Of a DNA stretch of 64,000 bases, positions 41,208 to 49,866 are shown piece by piece. The stretch's first letter is position 1, and the number at the start of each line of letters is the position of its first letter. The position numbers were made by a program, and so were the translations under genes. This stretch comes from Paenibacillus rubinfantis (GTDB lineage Bacteria; Bacillota; Bacilli; Paenibacillales; Paenibacillaceae). Below the pieces are notes generated by a model that did no database searches, was not told the DNA's origin, and was given only the letters and a program-made list of their open reading frames with translations. Location of the stretch: contig NZ_LN909065.1 in NCBI RefSeq assembly GCF_001486505.1, forward strand, positions 186,001 through 250,000. Direction: 5' to 3'.

Positions 41208-42089
41208 ATGAATCATGCCATCGAAGTCTGTGGTTTACACAAAAGCTTTGGCAACCAATCGATATTAAACGGCGTTGACCTTGTCGTACCAGCAGGTACG
41301 GTCTATGCTTTGCTTGGCCCGAATGGCGCCGGCAAAACCACATTGATCCGTATCCTCTCAACGCTGACCGCGCCGGATGCAGGAACGGTACGGGTAGCCG
41401 GGTACGATGTAGTTGCCCAAAAGCGTGACGTCAAGCGCTCGATCAGTCTCACCGGACAATTTACCGCCGTTGATGAGGTGTTAACTGGCGAGGAAAATTT
41501 GGTGATGATGGGACGTCTCTCGGGCCTTTCCTCCAAAGCGGCCCGTTTGCGTGCAACAGAACTGCTGGAACGATTCGACCTGACTGATGCGGCCCGCAAG
41601 CGGGTAAAGACCTATTCCGGCGGCATGCGTCGACGCCTCGATCTTGCCATCAGCCTGATTGTCAGCCATCCGGTCATCTTCCTGGACGAACCGACGACCG
41701 GCCTCGATACACGGAGCCGACGGGTGCTGTGGGACGGCATTACGGAATTGGCGCGGCAGGGCCATACGATTTTTCTGACAACGCAGTATTTGGAGGAAGC
41801 CGATCAGTTGGCGGACACGGTTGCCGTCCTCAAGGACGGACAAATCGTTGCAACCGGTACGGCGGAGCAACTGAAAGCTCAAGTTCGCAGCGATCGGGTG
41901 GAGCTTCGGGACGCCGAAGATCGGCTGGTTTCCCGAGTGCCAACCGACGGCACCATCCGTGATTTGCTGGGCATTTTGAATCATCTACACTCCCAGGTGC
42001 CTGCAGATACGCGTGTCAGCATTCAGCGCCCAACGATGGATGATGTCTTTATTACTCTAACTGCCGGCGAGAAGGAGGTATCCGCATGA
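41208..42089 (+). CDS. ABC transporter ATP-binding protein (DrrA-like, drug efflux)
   Basis: This 293-residue ATPase contains Walker A GPNGAGKTTLI (about residues 38-48), signature YSGGMRRRLDLA, Walker B VIFLDEPTTGLD and a switch His in TIFLTTQYLEEADQLAD. The C-terminal extension (VRSDRVELRDAEDRLV..., PTMDDVFITLTAG) is typical of the daunorubicin-resistance DrrA family. It powers export through the permease encoded next, whose start overlaps its stop by four bases. The promoter has an operator-like inverted repeat; the convergent TetR gene beyond the intron is the likely regulator. Confidence 0.92.
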   Translation: MNHAIEVCGLHKSFGNQSILNGVDLVVPAGTVYALLGPNGAGKTTLIRILSTLTAPDAGTVRVAGYDVVAQKRDVKRSISLTGQFTAVDEVLTGEENLVMMGRLSGLSSKAARLRATELLERFDLTDAARKRVKTYSGGMRRRLDLAISLIVSHPVIFLDEPTTGLDTRSRRVLWDGITELARQGHTIFLTTQYLEEADQLADTVAVLKDGQIVATGTAEQLKAQVRSDRVELRDAEDRLVSRVPTDGTIRDLLGILNHLHSQVPADTRVSIQRPTMDDVFITLTAGEKEVSA

Positions 42090-42874
42090 GAGAAGCGCAA
42101 TTCTCCGTTCAACCCGCTTCGTCCTGGACGACGAATTGGGTCTTTATCGGCCGCGGCATTCGCCATAGCCTGAGAGACGTGGACGCGATGGTCATGGCGA
42201 TCGCACTTCCGGTGATGCTGATGCTGCTGTTTACGTATGTTTTTGGAGGTGCCCTTGACCCTACCGGTAATTACGTCGACTATGTGGTTCCCGGAATTAT
42301 CTTGCTCTGTGCCGGATTTGGCGCCTCGGGGACGGCGGTCAAAGTCGCCGAGGACATCTCCAACGGCGTGATCGAGCGATTCCGCACAATGCCGATCCAA
42401 AGCCTTGGCGTGATCACCGGGCATGTTGCGGCCAGCCTGGTCCGGAACCTGGTTGCCACGGCGATTGTCATTGGCGTTGCCCTCCTTGTCGGCTTCCGTC
42501 CTTCCGTTGGCCTAGGGGCATGGCTTGGGGCTGCAGGTGTTATCGTCTTATTTATCCTTGCCATCACCTGGCTGTTCGCCGCCATAGGCTTAGTTGCCGG
42601 GAGCGCCTCCGCCGCTAGCGGTTACGGGTTTATCCTGCTGTTCCTGCCCTACTTGTCCAGCGCCTTCGTCCCCACGCGGTCGATGCCCCAATGGCTCCAG
42701 GGCTTCGCAACCCATCAGCCGATCACGCCGGCGATCGAAACGATCCGCGGCTTGCTGACCGGCCTCCCTATCGGCACCAACGCCTGGTGGGCCGTTGGTT
42801 GGTGTCTGCTCCTTATCGTCGGAGCCTTCGTTTGGTGCCGGGTGTCCTTTCATCAACGGTCAGGGCAACGATAA
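42086..42874 (+). CDS. ABC-2 type permease (DrrB-like, drug efflux)
   Basis: This 262-residue membrane protein has about six helices and the ABC-2 permease pattern: ALPVMLMLLFTYVFGGALDPTGNYVDYVVPGIILLCAGFGASGTAVKVAEDISNGVIERFRTMPIQSLGVITGHVAASLVRNLVATAIVIGVALLVGF with the ERFRTMPI loop typical of DrrB. It forms the export channel with the ATPase gene that overlaps it by four bases. A group II intron lies directly after the stop codon and separates the gene from the terminator it would once have shared with the TetR gene. Confidence 0.92.
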   Translation: MREAQFSVQPASSWTTNWVFIGRGIRHSLRDVDAMVMAIALPVMLMLLFTYVFGGALDPTGNYVDYVVPGIILLCAGFGASGTAVKVAEDISNGVIERFRTMPIQSLGVITGHVAASLVRNLVATAIVIGVALLVGFRPSVGLGAWLGAAGVIVLFILAITWLFAAIGLVAGSASAASGYGFILLFLPYLSSAFVPTRSMPQWLQGFATHQPITPAIETIRGLLTGLPIGTNAWWAVGWCLLLIVGAFVWCRVSFHQRSGQR

Positions 42875-42882
42875 CACCATAA

Positions 42883-44783
42883 ATCGGGTAGGAGGCTACC
42901 CATTAATTGAGTAGCCGACCTCCCACACCACCGTACGTACCGTTCGGTATACGGCGGTTCCTAAGTTTTCGCAGTTACTTGTCGATAATAATCCGAGAAG
43001 AAGAGAAATCCTAAGCCCTTGAGAGTGTTATTTCCGAGGGACTTCGAGAGGACGGGGCTATTGGAGATTCTCCAGTAGCCCTTTCTCGTGTTTGCGTATT
43101 CCCATGCTTTTTGTCCTTGGATTCCGAGCGATTGCAGTTTCTCGAATTTCGTCCTCACTCGTTTCCACTGCTTCCAGAAGATCATGCGAATCCGCCTTCT
43201 CATCCATTCATCCGTGGATTGGAGCATACTTTTCATATCCGCTATTTTGTAGTAGTTGATCCACCCCATGATGTAGCGTCTAAGCTTTTCGGCTCGTTCT
43301 TCATTTCCCATCCCGTTGCTTCTGGACGTGAGCTCCTTTACTTTGGCTTTCATCTTGGCAGCGGATTTCGGATGAATGCGGACTCGTGTCTCTCCTTTCC
43401 TTTTGTAGAAGGAGAACCCAAGAAATTTAACCTTCCACGCCTCGTCCACCACTGTCTTTTCCCGGTTCACTTTGAGAAACAACTTCTTTTCAATGAAGGG
43501 AAGAATGTTCTCCAGTGTCCGTTCCGCGCTCCTTTTGCTTTTGCTGAAGATCAGGAGATCGTCCGCATAGCGCACGAAGCGGTGCCCGCGGCTTTCCAGT
43601 TCCTTGTCCAGTTCGTTCAGCATAATGTTGCTGAGAATTGGACTCAGATTGCCCCCTTGCGGTACGCCGATTTCCGTATCCTCGAAGCGGTGCTTCACGA
43701 CAACGCCGGCTTTCAGGTACTTGTGGATGAGCGAGATGACCCGCCCGTCTTTAATGGTTCGGGATAAGACTTCCACCAATTTGCTTTGGTTAACGGTGTC
43801 AAAGAATTTCTCCAAGTCCATATCGACCACGTATTTGTACCCTTCTTCGATGTTTGATTGGCTTCTCTGAATAGCGTTATGTGCGCTTCTCTTGGGTCGG
43901 AATCCGAAACTGTTCTCCGAAAACTGTTTTTCGTAGATCGGGGTAAGCACTTGAGCGATCGCCTGTTGGATAACTCGGTCAACAACCGTAGGAATTCCCA
44001 GGTTTCTCTTCTTTCCGTTCTCTTTCGGGATTTCTACCCTTCGAACAGGATTCGGACGGTAGGTTCCGTCCAGAATGGATTCCTTGATGGTTTCTCCGTT
44101 CTCTCGGAGATATTGTAGAAGTTCATCTACTCCCATCCCGTCGATTCCGTGAGATCCTTTGTTAGTTTTGACCCGCTTGAACGCTTCGTTCATGTTGTCT
44201 CTGCTAACGATTTTCTCAAGCAACTCGTCCTTCGACTCGGTTGCGTCGGTGCTGTCGGTTTCAGGTATCCGCTCAGGACTGTGCGCTCCCGCATATTCTC
44301 CATGTTCCGCATGTACGTTTTGCGTCGAGCCTTCTCTTCGAAGTTGGCTGCACTTGACTCCTGTTTCGGTACCATTCATTAACCCACACCTCCTTAGGTT
44401 CAGCCCTTCCCTCAAGTTGTCGACTAACCGAGGTACTATGGCGTCTGCTGACTTCTCATGATAAATCTTGTTTCAACCATGATTTGAAATTCATCTCCTC
44501 ACGTCCATGAGACCTCCCACGGTAAGACGCGTAACTTTCATCCCGTATACCCGCCGCATTTACATCCGCGTGTCCGTGCAGTTTATTGGATTTCGTCTTG
44601 TTTAGCAGACTCATCCCACTTTGGATGCCTGATGCGATTCGTGTTCCTCAGGCCGGGACTTTGCCTCCAGCTTCCTTCAGATTCCACCTCACGATGGACA
44701 CCCTTGCTCTTGGCTAATGGTTGGCAACTGCCAGCCCCCATAGCGGACTTTCACCGCCTAGCTACGCGCCATGCGTGGCGCAC
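42883..44783 (-). mobile_element. Group IIC intron inserted next to a terminator hairpin
   Basis: On the minus strand the intron begins GTGCGCCACGC (5' consensus GTGYG) directly after the TetR gene's terminator hairpin, carries the RNA domains (44380-44783), the maturase gene, domain V (plus 42928-42957, CCGCCGTATACC...GGTACGTACGGTGG), and a domain VI hairpin (GGGAGG...CCTCC, with a bulged A in CCTACCCGAT). It ends at CCGAT (42883) or four bases later at TTTAT (42879). Length about 1.9 kb and insertion beside a terminator stem are classical for class C introns. The intron is antisense to the ABC operon and lies between its permease and the shared terminator. Confidence 0.88.
42961..44379 (-). 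CDS. ltrA: Group IIC intron reverse transcriptase/maturase
   Basis: This 472-residue protein splices and mobilises the intron. The start is at the ATG after AAGGAGGTGTGGG. It has the RT palm with FVRYADDLLIF (Y271-A-D-D274), the GVPQGGNLSPILSNIMLNELD segment, the PTVVDRVIQQAIAQVL finger part, a maturase (X) domain and the C-terminal RTRFEKLQSLGIQGQKAWEYANTRKGYWRISNSPVL-type motif of class C enzymes. There is no HNH endonuclease domain, consistent with class C. The reading frame is intact, so the intron could still be mobile. Confidence 0.95.
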   Translation of the reverse strand: MNGTETGVKCSQLRREGSTQNVHAEHGEYAGAHSPERIPETDSTDATESKDELLEKIVSRDNMNEAFKRVKTNKGSHGIDGMGVDELLQYLRENGETIKESILDGTYRPNPVRRVEIPKENGKKRNLGIPTVVDRVIQQAIAQVLTPIYEKQFSENSFGFRPKRSAHNAIQRSQSNIEEGYKYVVDMDLEKFFDTVNQSKLVEVLSRTIKDGRVISLIHKYLKAGVVVKHRFEDTEIGVPQGGNLSPILSNIMLNELDKELESRGHRFVRYADDLLIFSKSKRSAERTLENILPFIEKKLFLKVNREKTVVDEAWKVKFLGFSFYKRKGETRVRIHPKSAAKMKAKVKELTSRSNGMGNEERAEKLRRYIMGWINYYKIADMKSMLQSTDEWMRRRIRMIFWKQWKRVRTKFEKLQSLGIQGQKAWEYANTRKGYWRISNSPVLSKSLGNNTLKGLGFLFFSDYYRQVTAKT

Positions 44784-44784
44784 T

Positions 44785-44822
44785 AAAACAGGGAAATCGA
44801 ATCGCTTCGATTTCCCTGTTTT
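44785..44822. terminator. Bidirectional terminator, group IIC intron target
   Basis: AAAACAGGGAAATCGAA pairs with its inverse TTCGATTTCCCTGTTTT around TCGC, with A/T runs on both strands. It terminates the TetR gene and once also the ABC operon, until the intron inserted one base after the stem. Confidence 0.9.
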
Positions 44823-44855
44823 CCGTTGATCGCCTTCCTCTTCCACTTAATACGT

Positions 44856-45644
44856 TCACTTCGCGGCGCTAGTTAAATATTGTTCCACTCCGTCAAGAAT
44901 CCGCTCCAACCCAAATTCGATGTCGTTCCCCACATCGCTCTCGGCTTCATTTTCACCGGTGTATTCTCCGGACATCACAAGCGGATGCAGATACGGAAAA
45001 CGCTCCGGGGTGACGAGCTCCTTCAGCGCCGCACTATAGCTGAACCCGCTAAATTCATCCAGGCTCGTACCGGAGCTTATCGCTCGGTCCATATCGCGTT
45101 GCAGGATGCCACAGGCCCGCGCATAACTGCTTAACAGCAGGACGATCGACATTTTGGCGTAACCGCTGATGGGAAAGTTCTCCATCCCCTGCAGGGCCCA
45201 ATCAACGAAACGCAGGCTGTTGGGGGTGATCGGCGCCCCGTAAATCGGAAGATCGGCAAACCAGGGATGCTCCCGATAGACTTGCACCGTACTCCAAACA
45301 AAAGTGCGCATCATACCCCGCCAATCATCCGGATCGGGGTTCTCCGGCAGAGGGATGTCACAGATAGCCTCCTGCATCAGCAGCAGCAAATCGTCTTTGC
45401 TTGGAATATATCGATACAGCGACATGGCCGTATACCCCAATGCTCCGGCGACCCGATTCATGGACACGGCAGCGAGTCCGTCCTTATCTGCAAGTTCAAC
45501 CGCGGTACGGACAATTTCCGGGATGCTCATTTCCCGTTTGGGACCCCGCTTGGGTTCCTTAACCAACCCCCAAGTCAAGGCTACGCCGTGAGGAAGGCCC
45601 TTGGTGTCGTGGCGATCGTCCGCTTTGTTTCCTTTTTCGTTCAT
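44856..45644 (-). CDS. TetR/AcrR family regulator of the ABC efflux operon
   Basis: This 262-residue regulator has an unusually long N-terminal extension (about 35 residues), then the helix-turn-helix (EIVRTAVELADKDGLAAVSMNRVAGALGYTAMSLYRYIPSKDDLLLLMQEA, about 43-92) and a large C-terminal domain with PLPENPDPDDWRGMMRTFVWSTVQVYREHPWFADLP, typical of the TetR_C_1 class that sits beside drug-efflux pumps. It is convergent with the ABC operon; the group IIC intron now lies between them. Probable operator: the inverted repeat at 41159-41179. Confidence 0.88.
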   Translation of the reverse strand: MNEKGNKADDRHDTKGLPHGVALTWGLVKEPKRGPKREMSIPEIVRTAVELADKDGLAAVSMNRVAGALGYTAMSLYRYIPSKDDLLLLMQEAICDIPLPENPDPDDWRGMMRTFVWSTVQVYREHPWFADLPIYGAPITPNSLRFVDWALQGMENFPISGYAKMSIVLLLSSYARACGILQRDMDRAISSGTSLDEFSGFSYSAALKELVTPERFPYLHPLVMSGEYTGENEAESDVGNDIEFGLERILDGVEQYLTSAAK

Positions 45645-45741
45645 CTCTGTGTCTCCTCATTTTGCATAAGGTCATGCGATAAACTGCTTATTCTATAAGC
45701 AATATACCATAAATCGAAGGACAACATCCATGAACGTTGCA

Positions 45742-46431
45742 TCAAGAATCCGTCTCTGCAGCACCCAAGGGAATTCTCCAGAACTCGTCCTGCGCAGGGA
45801 AGCTCAATCGCCCAAAGCCGGCGGCGGTTATTTCGACCGGATAGAAGCGAGCCGGGGTCTGGTTAGAGAAGTACCACTCCCGGTGATCCCTGACAACGAT
45901 CAGCAGCCCGTACTCGTCCCCGACCGGGGTTAGCCCGGGATCGTCCGCTTTCCAGTTCGCGAGTCCGGCCTCGTTCAGCTGGTGAACAAACGGGATCACC
46001 TCTGAAGCGATGATGCCGATTTCGCTGACACCCATGATGTCGTCGATCGTAAAATCATGGTTGATCCCGCTGGGCAAGTTATGCCGGGCGATCCATTCCA
46101 CGATATTGCCGGAGGGGTCCTTGAAATACACGGCATGTGCATTCCAGGAGGTGAAGAACACTTCGTCCTCCTCTTGTTCACGGATCAGAGGGACTCTCGC
46201 CGCCAACCATTGCTTGGCTTCCGCGAACTTATTTTCCGGCACATTTAACGCAAAATGATAAAACGGAGATTCGTGTTCCTTCGCCATACGGAACGTAATC
46301 AGCGTCGCACCGGCTTGAATCGTAAAATGCTCGAGCCCTTGCTCGACAAGGGCAAACCCCAAGGTTTCGGTATAAAAAACCTCCGTCTCCTGCAGTTGCC
46401 CCGATCTTAAGGTCATTTCCGTAAACTTCAT
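45742..46431 (-). CDS. VOC superfamily protein (glyoxalase/dioxygenase-like)
   Basis: This 229-residue protein has two VOC modules. The first (MKFTEMTLRSGQLQETEVFYTETLGFALVEQ ... NAHAVYFKDPSGNIVEWIARH) contains the metal-site His/Glu pattern typical of catechol-dioxygenase-like VOC proteins; the second is weaker. A longer frame reaching 46734 was rejected: it runs through the thioredoxin-like gene, while GAGAGGAAC lies just before the ATG at 46431. Activity unknown. Confidence 0.82.
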   Translation of the reverse strand: MKFTEMTLRSGQLQETEVFYTETLGFALVEQGLEHFTIQAGATLITFRMAKEHESPFYHFALNVPENKFAEAKQWLAARVPLIREQEEDEVFFTSWNAHAVYFKDPSGNIVEWIARHNLPSGINHDFTIDDIMGVSEIGIIASEVIPFVHQLNEAGLANWKADDPGLTPVGDEYGLLIVVRDHREWYFSNQTPARFYPVEITAAGFGRLSFPAQDEFWRIPLGAAETDS

Positions 46432-46486
46432 GTTCCTCTCTCCCATCTCAGGTGACGGACGATGAGTCTTCCTTTTTACCGAAGAA

Positions 46487-46804
46487 TTAAGCCAAGCTCT
46501 CCAGGTATTCGCGGATTTGCCCCGGCGTTTTGGCGAATTTGCTATGCAGGTGGGCGATTTTCTCTCCGTTTTTGTAGACGAGCAGGCTCGGAATCCCCCG
46601 CACCTCGTTGGCTTCAGCCAGCGGCTGGAATTCCTCCGCATCCATCGCGTAGAACTCTTTGTCCGTATGCTCTTGGATAATATCTCCGATAAACCGGTCA
46701 AGGTTTTTGCAGTCCGGGCACCAGGTCGTATCAAATTTAATGACCGTATACTGGTCTCTTTGAATCAATTGATCGAATTGCGTTTCCGATTGGACGCGTT
46801 CCAT
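46487..46804 (-). CDS. Thioredoxin-like protein
   Basis: This 105-residue protein has a thioredoxin fold with redox motif W28-C29-P-D-C32 (TTWCPDCKNL) and the cis-proline segment RGIPSLLVYKNG. The active-site CPDC differs from the classical CGPC and suggests a reductase role with a different redox potential. GGAGTGGATCC precedes the ATG. It lies 55 bases upstream of the VOC gene on the same strand, so it may be cotranscribed. Confidence 0.88.
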   Translation of the reverse strand: MERVQSETQFDQLIQRDQYTVIKFDTTWCPDCKNLDRFIGDIIQEHTDKEFYAMDAEEFQPLAEANEVRGIPSLLVYKNGEKIAHLHSKFAKTPGQIREYLESLA

Positions 46805-46973
46805 CCGGATCCACTCCTTTAATGGTAGATTTGATAGTTTAAATTTGAATATTTGCTACACCTTGATTATAGCGCATTCGCGCAAAGACGCCATAGTCTT
46901 CATTAAGGTTTCATCTTGGTGGATCCATGGTACAATCTTTGGTAAAAATAACGCGAAAGGATGGGGCACCAAC

Positions 46974-47300
46974 ATGCTTCTCGCGATACTCTTATTTCTT
47001 GTTGCCGGACTCGCCGAAATCGGCGGCGGCTACTTGGTCTGGCTGTGGCTTCGTGAATCCAGACCGCTGTGGTACGGTATTGTGGGCGGGCTGATCTTGA
47101 TCGTCTATGGAATGATTCCGACGTTGCAGAAGTTTCCTTCCTTTGGCCGTGTTTATGCAGCCTACGGCGGAGTGTTCATCGCGCTGGCCGTGTTATGGGG
47201 CTGGTGGGTGGACAAGAAGACCCCCGATCTTTACGACTGGCTTGGCGCCGCGGTTTGCCTCGTAGGCGTCTCGATCATCCTCTGGGCACCACGACATTAG
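46974..47300 (+). CDS. YnfA/UPF0060 family membrane protein
   Basis: This 108-residue protein has four membrane helices and the YnfA pattern: LLFLVAGLAEIGGGYLVWLWLRE at the start, GRVYAAYGGVFIALAVLWGWWVDKKTPDLYDWLGAAVCLVGVSIILWAPR at the end. Members resemble small-multidrug-resistance type efflux proteins; transport activity is not established for most. A longer frame (to 46845) lacks a ribosome site; GAAAGGATGGG before the ATG at 46974 supports the chosen start. It is closely followed by a serine hydrolase gene. Confidence 0.88.
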   Translation: MLLAILLFLVAGLAEIGGGYLVWLWLRESRPLWYGIVGGLILIVYGMIPTLQKFPSFGRVYAAYGGVFIALAVLWGWWVDKKTPDLYDWLGAAVCLVGVSIILWAPRH

Positions 47301-47316
47301 AAAGGACAATGATGTC

Positions 47317-48240
47317 ATGAATCTCACTTCCATTACCGAAGCCATCACGCCGCTTCATTTGCGAAGCTGCCTTATTCGTCGGGAAGGTCGGCTCGTCTTC
47401 GAACATTACCGAAACGCGCAAATCGCCGACCAACTTGCTAAGACCAACTCTTGTACAAAAAGCTTTTTGTCCGCCCTGATCTGCATCGCTTTTGACCAAG
47501 GGCTGCTGCCGCCGCCCGATACGGCCATCCGTACCTTCTTCCCCCAATTGGAAAAGGACCCCGACGAGCGGAAACGGGAGATTACTTTGCGGCATCTCCT
47601 CACCATGTCGGGCGGTTGGAATTGGACAGAATTCGGCGGGCATAATTCGTTTCCGCGGATGACTCGCTCGCCCGATTGGGTCCAGTTCGCGCTGGAACAG
47701 CCGATGGCCGATCGCCCTGGGGACCGGATGGAATACAACTCCGGCGGCTCTCAGCTGTTGTCGGCGATCCTGGTCCAAGCGGCCGGCACGCCGGTGACCC
47801 GGTTTGCCGAAGAGTATCTGTTTGGCCCGCTTGGCATCGAGAAGTTCCGATGGGAGCACGACCCGCAAGGCATCCATACCGGCGGGTTTGGCTTGTGGCT
47901 CCGACCGGACGATATGATGAAGTTTGGTCTGCTGTATTTGCAACAAGGCGTCTGGAACGGACGCCAGCTGATCAGCCGGGAACGCTTGGCGGAATCCGTC
48001 CGGCCCGCCATCGACGTCGAAGCGCCAAGGCGCGGCTGCTATGCCTGGCATTGGTGGACGGACGTGTATCAGAAGGAAGGAGCGAAATCGTTTGATTTCT
48101 TCTACGCCCGCGGTTACGGGGGGCAGTTTATTTATGTCATTCCCAGCCTGGAGACCGTTGTTGTCCTGACCGATGATAAGCTGAAACGAGACCGTCCTCC
48201 GGCTGAGGTATTCCGATTGGGGATTGCGCCTTATTTATAA
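47317..48240 (+). CDS. Serine hydrolase (class C beta-lactamase-like)
   Basis: This 307-residue cytosolic protein (no signal peptide) has the serine beta-lactamase/esterase fold: SxxK motif S45-C-T-K48, Tyr140 in the YNSGGSQLL (YxN) motif, and YGGQFIYVIP near the C-terminus. It resembles cytoplasmic penicillin-binding-like esterases rather than true beta-lactamases. It lies 16 bases after the YnfA-like gene, so the two may be one transcript ending at the hairpin at 48246. Confidence 0.87.
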   Translation: MNLTSITEAITPLHLRSCLIRREGRLVFEHYRNAQIADQLAKTNSCTKSFLSALICIAFDQGLLPPPDTAIRTFFPQLEKDPDERKREITLRHLLTMSGGWNWTEFGGHNSFPRMTRSPDWVQFALEQPMADRPGDRMEYNSGGSQLLSAILVQAAGTPVTRFAEEYLFGPLGIEKFRWEHDPQGIHTGGFGLWLRPDDMMKFGLLYLQQGVWNGRQLISRERLAESVRPAIDVEAPRRGCYAWHWWTDVYQKEGAKSFDFFYARGYGGQFIYVIPSLETVVVLTDDKLKRDRPPAEVFRLGIAPYL

Positions 48241-48245
48241 CGAAA

Positions 48246-48290
48246 AGAGGGGCTGTTTCGTCCGTAGACGATGAGACAGTCCCTCTTATT
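48246..48290 (+). terminator. Terminator of the YnfA/serine hydrolase unit
   Basis: AAGAGGGGCTGT and ACAGTCCCTCTT pair, with an inner TTTCGTC/GACGATGA part, followed by ATTAAA. It begins five bases after the hydrolase stop. Confidence 0.75.
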
Positions 48291-48294
48291 AAAG

Positions 48295-48414
48295 TTATAC
48301 GGTAGGAATCGTTCCTCCGTCGATGACATATTCGCTGCCGTTAATGGATCCCGCCCGATCGGAGACGAGGAATGCGACAAGCTCGGCAACTTCTTCCGGC
48401 AGGTTCGGTTCGAA
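48295..48414 (-). pseudogene. C-terminal remnant of an SDR gene
   Basis: On the minus strand an in-frame segment encodes [21 protein letters not shown], then [17 protein letters not shown] and a stop, the typical C-terminus of a short-chain dehydrogenase. Upstream the frame meets a stop at 48415 at once, and nothing SDR-like continues. The 5' two-thirds are missing, so this is a stub left by a deletion. Confidence 0.82.
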
Positions 48415-48418
48415 TTAA

Positions 48419-48757
48419 CGCAGGGGAATCTCGGCGTTTGTGGGGCTTAAAAACAACTGCGGGTTAAAGGCTACCATTTTGGACCGGTTTCAAAACACCG
48501 GGTTTACGCTGGCATCGACGTACGACGCCGAGGATTTAATCACGGTGGCGGGGTTCATCAAGGCCGGCCTTGGCGTGTCCGTCCTTCCGAAAACGATGGG
48601 CTTGGAACTTGACGGGCTCGTGTGGATTCCGATTCAGGAGGAAGGTTGGCAATGGGAGCTGGGCTTGAAATGGCGTAAGGACCGCTACGTGTCGCCAGTA
48701 GCCAAGCGGTTTATCGATTACGTACAAAGTCTGTGCTATGATAAAACAAGTAACTAA
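48419..48757 (+). pseudogene. C-terminal remnant of a LysR-type regulator gene
   Basis: In frame from 48419 the text reads RRGISAFVGLKNNCGLKATI, then LDRFQNTGFTLASTYDAEDLITVAGFIKAGLGVSVLPKTMGLELDGL, which is the second half of a LysR effector-binding domain. The N-terminal helix-turn-helix and first half are gone. A GTG at 48440 has no ribosome site. It is back-to-back with the SDR stub, so one deletion removed the shared promoter and both 5' parts. Confidence 0.85.
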
Positions 48758-48789
48758 CGAAATGATCATGTGATGAAAAGGAGATCCCA

Positions 48790-49773
48790 ATGAAAGCACT
48801 TGTCCTTCCGAAACCGGGGAAACCCGATACGCTGAATATCGCCGAGTTGCCTTTGCCTGAACCGGGTCCCGGCGAAATCCGGGTGCGCGTCCAGGCCGCC
48901 GGCCTGAATCCGATCGATTACAAAGTATCGCCCAATGGGCATCCGGCTTGGAATTATCCGTTTGTCCTCGGCATCGACGTAGCCGGTGTCGTTGACGCCG
49001 TCGGCGAAGGTGTCACCACCTGGAAGCCGGGAGATCGGGTCGCCTATATGGCCGATTTCACCAAGCCGGGAGGTTTTGCCGAATATACCGTGACCGTCGC
49101 CCATACCGTGGCGGCGATTCCGGACGGCGTATCCTTTACGGATGCGGCTGCCTTTCCTTGCGCCGGGTTGACGGCGTACCAGGTTTTAACCCGCAAAATG
49201 CAGCTCCGTGCAGGGCAATCCATCCTGGTCCATGCCGGCGCGGGCGGGGTGGGTGGATACGCCATCCAACTTGCGAAGCTGTACGGCGCCTCCCCGATCA
49301 TCGCAACGGCTTCACCGCACAATGCGGAATATGTCCGCAGCCTTGGAGCGGATCATGTCATCGACTACACAACGGAAAATGTTCAGGAACGCGTGTTGGC
49401 CCTCACCAACGGAGTTGGGGTTGACTTGATCCTCAACTCGCTGAACCGGGCAACCGCCCAGCAGGATTTGAGTACATTGGCTTTCGGCGGACAGTTAGCC
49501 TGCATCGCCGGGGCGCCGGAGACCGTAGCTGACTTCCAACCGTCCAGCAAATCGTTTACGCTGCACAAGCTGATGATTGCCGGCGCTTATGGATCGGGAA
49601 GCCGCAAGGCCGAAGAAGAGCTCGCCATCCTGGCGGGAGAATTTATGGCCCTGCTGCAGCAGAACAAAGTTAGCGCGATGGTGCAGGAAATCATCGAGCT
49701 GGAGCAGGTGCCGGACGCCTTAATCCGCCTGTCGCAGCGGCATGTCCGCGGCAAAATCGTTGCGAAGCTGTAA
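48790..49773 (+). CDS. Zinc-binding-type alcohol dehydrogenase/quinone oxidoreductase (MDR)
   Basis: This 327-residue enzyme is a medium-chain dehydrogenase/reductase: GroES-like N-terminal part (KALVLPKPGKPDTLNIAELPLPEPGPGEIRVRVQAAGLNPIDYKVS), then the nucleotide-binding motif AGAGGVGGYAIQLAKLYGASPIIATAS and a late catalytic domain ending QRHVRGKIVAKL. No zinc-site Cys pattern is visible, so it is of the quinone oxidoreductase/enoyl reductase type. AAAAGGAGATCCC sets the start. It has its own terminator. Confidence 0.9.
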   Translation: MKALVLPKPGKPDTLNIAELPLPEPGPGEIRVRVQAAGLNPIDYKVSPNGHPAWNYPFVLGIDVAGVVDAVGEGVTTWKPGDRVAYMADFTKPGGFAEYTVTVAHTVAAIPDGVSFTDAAAFPCAGLTAYQVLTRKMQLRAGQSILVHAGAGGVGGYAIQLAKLYGASPIIATASPHNAEYVRSLGADHVIDYTTENVQERVLALTNGVGVDLILNSLNRATAQQDLSTLAFGGQLACIAGAPETVADFQPSSKSFTLHKLMIAGAYGSGSRKAEEELAILAGEFMALLQQNKVSAMVQEIIELEQVPDALIRLSQRHVRGKIVAKL

Positions 49774-49799
49774 CTAGGGCGCTAAGCCATCAGCGTACA

Positions 49800-49842
49800 A
49801 ATAAGCCCATTCCAAGAGGTTGGAATGGGCTTATTATTTTTT
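49800..49842. terminator. Bidirectional terminator
   Basis: AATAAGCCCATTCCAA pairs with TTGGAATGGGCTTATT around GAGG, followed by ATTTTTT. It serves the MDR gene and, on the minus strand, the HD-domain gene. Confidence 0.92.
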
Positions 49843-49866
49843 GGGTGCAACTTCATACTACAGACT

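Noticed and set aside
46432-46734. 101-codon upstream extension of the VOC gene at 45742
   Set aside because: It runs antiframe through the thioredoxin-like gene; the ATG at 46431 has a good ribosome site.
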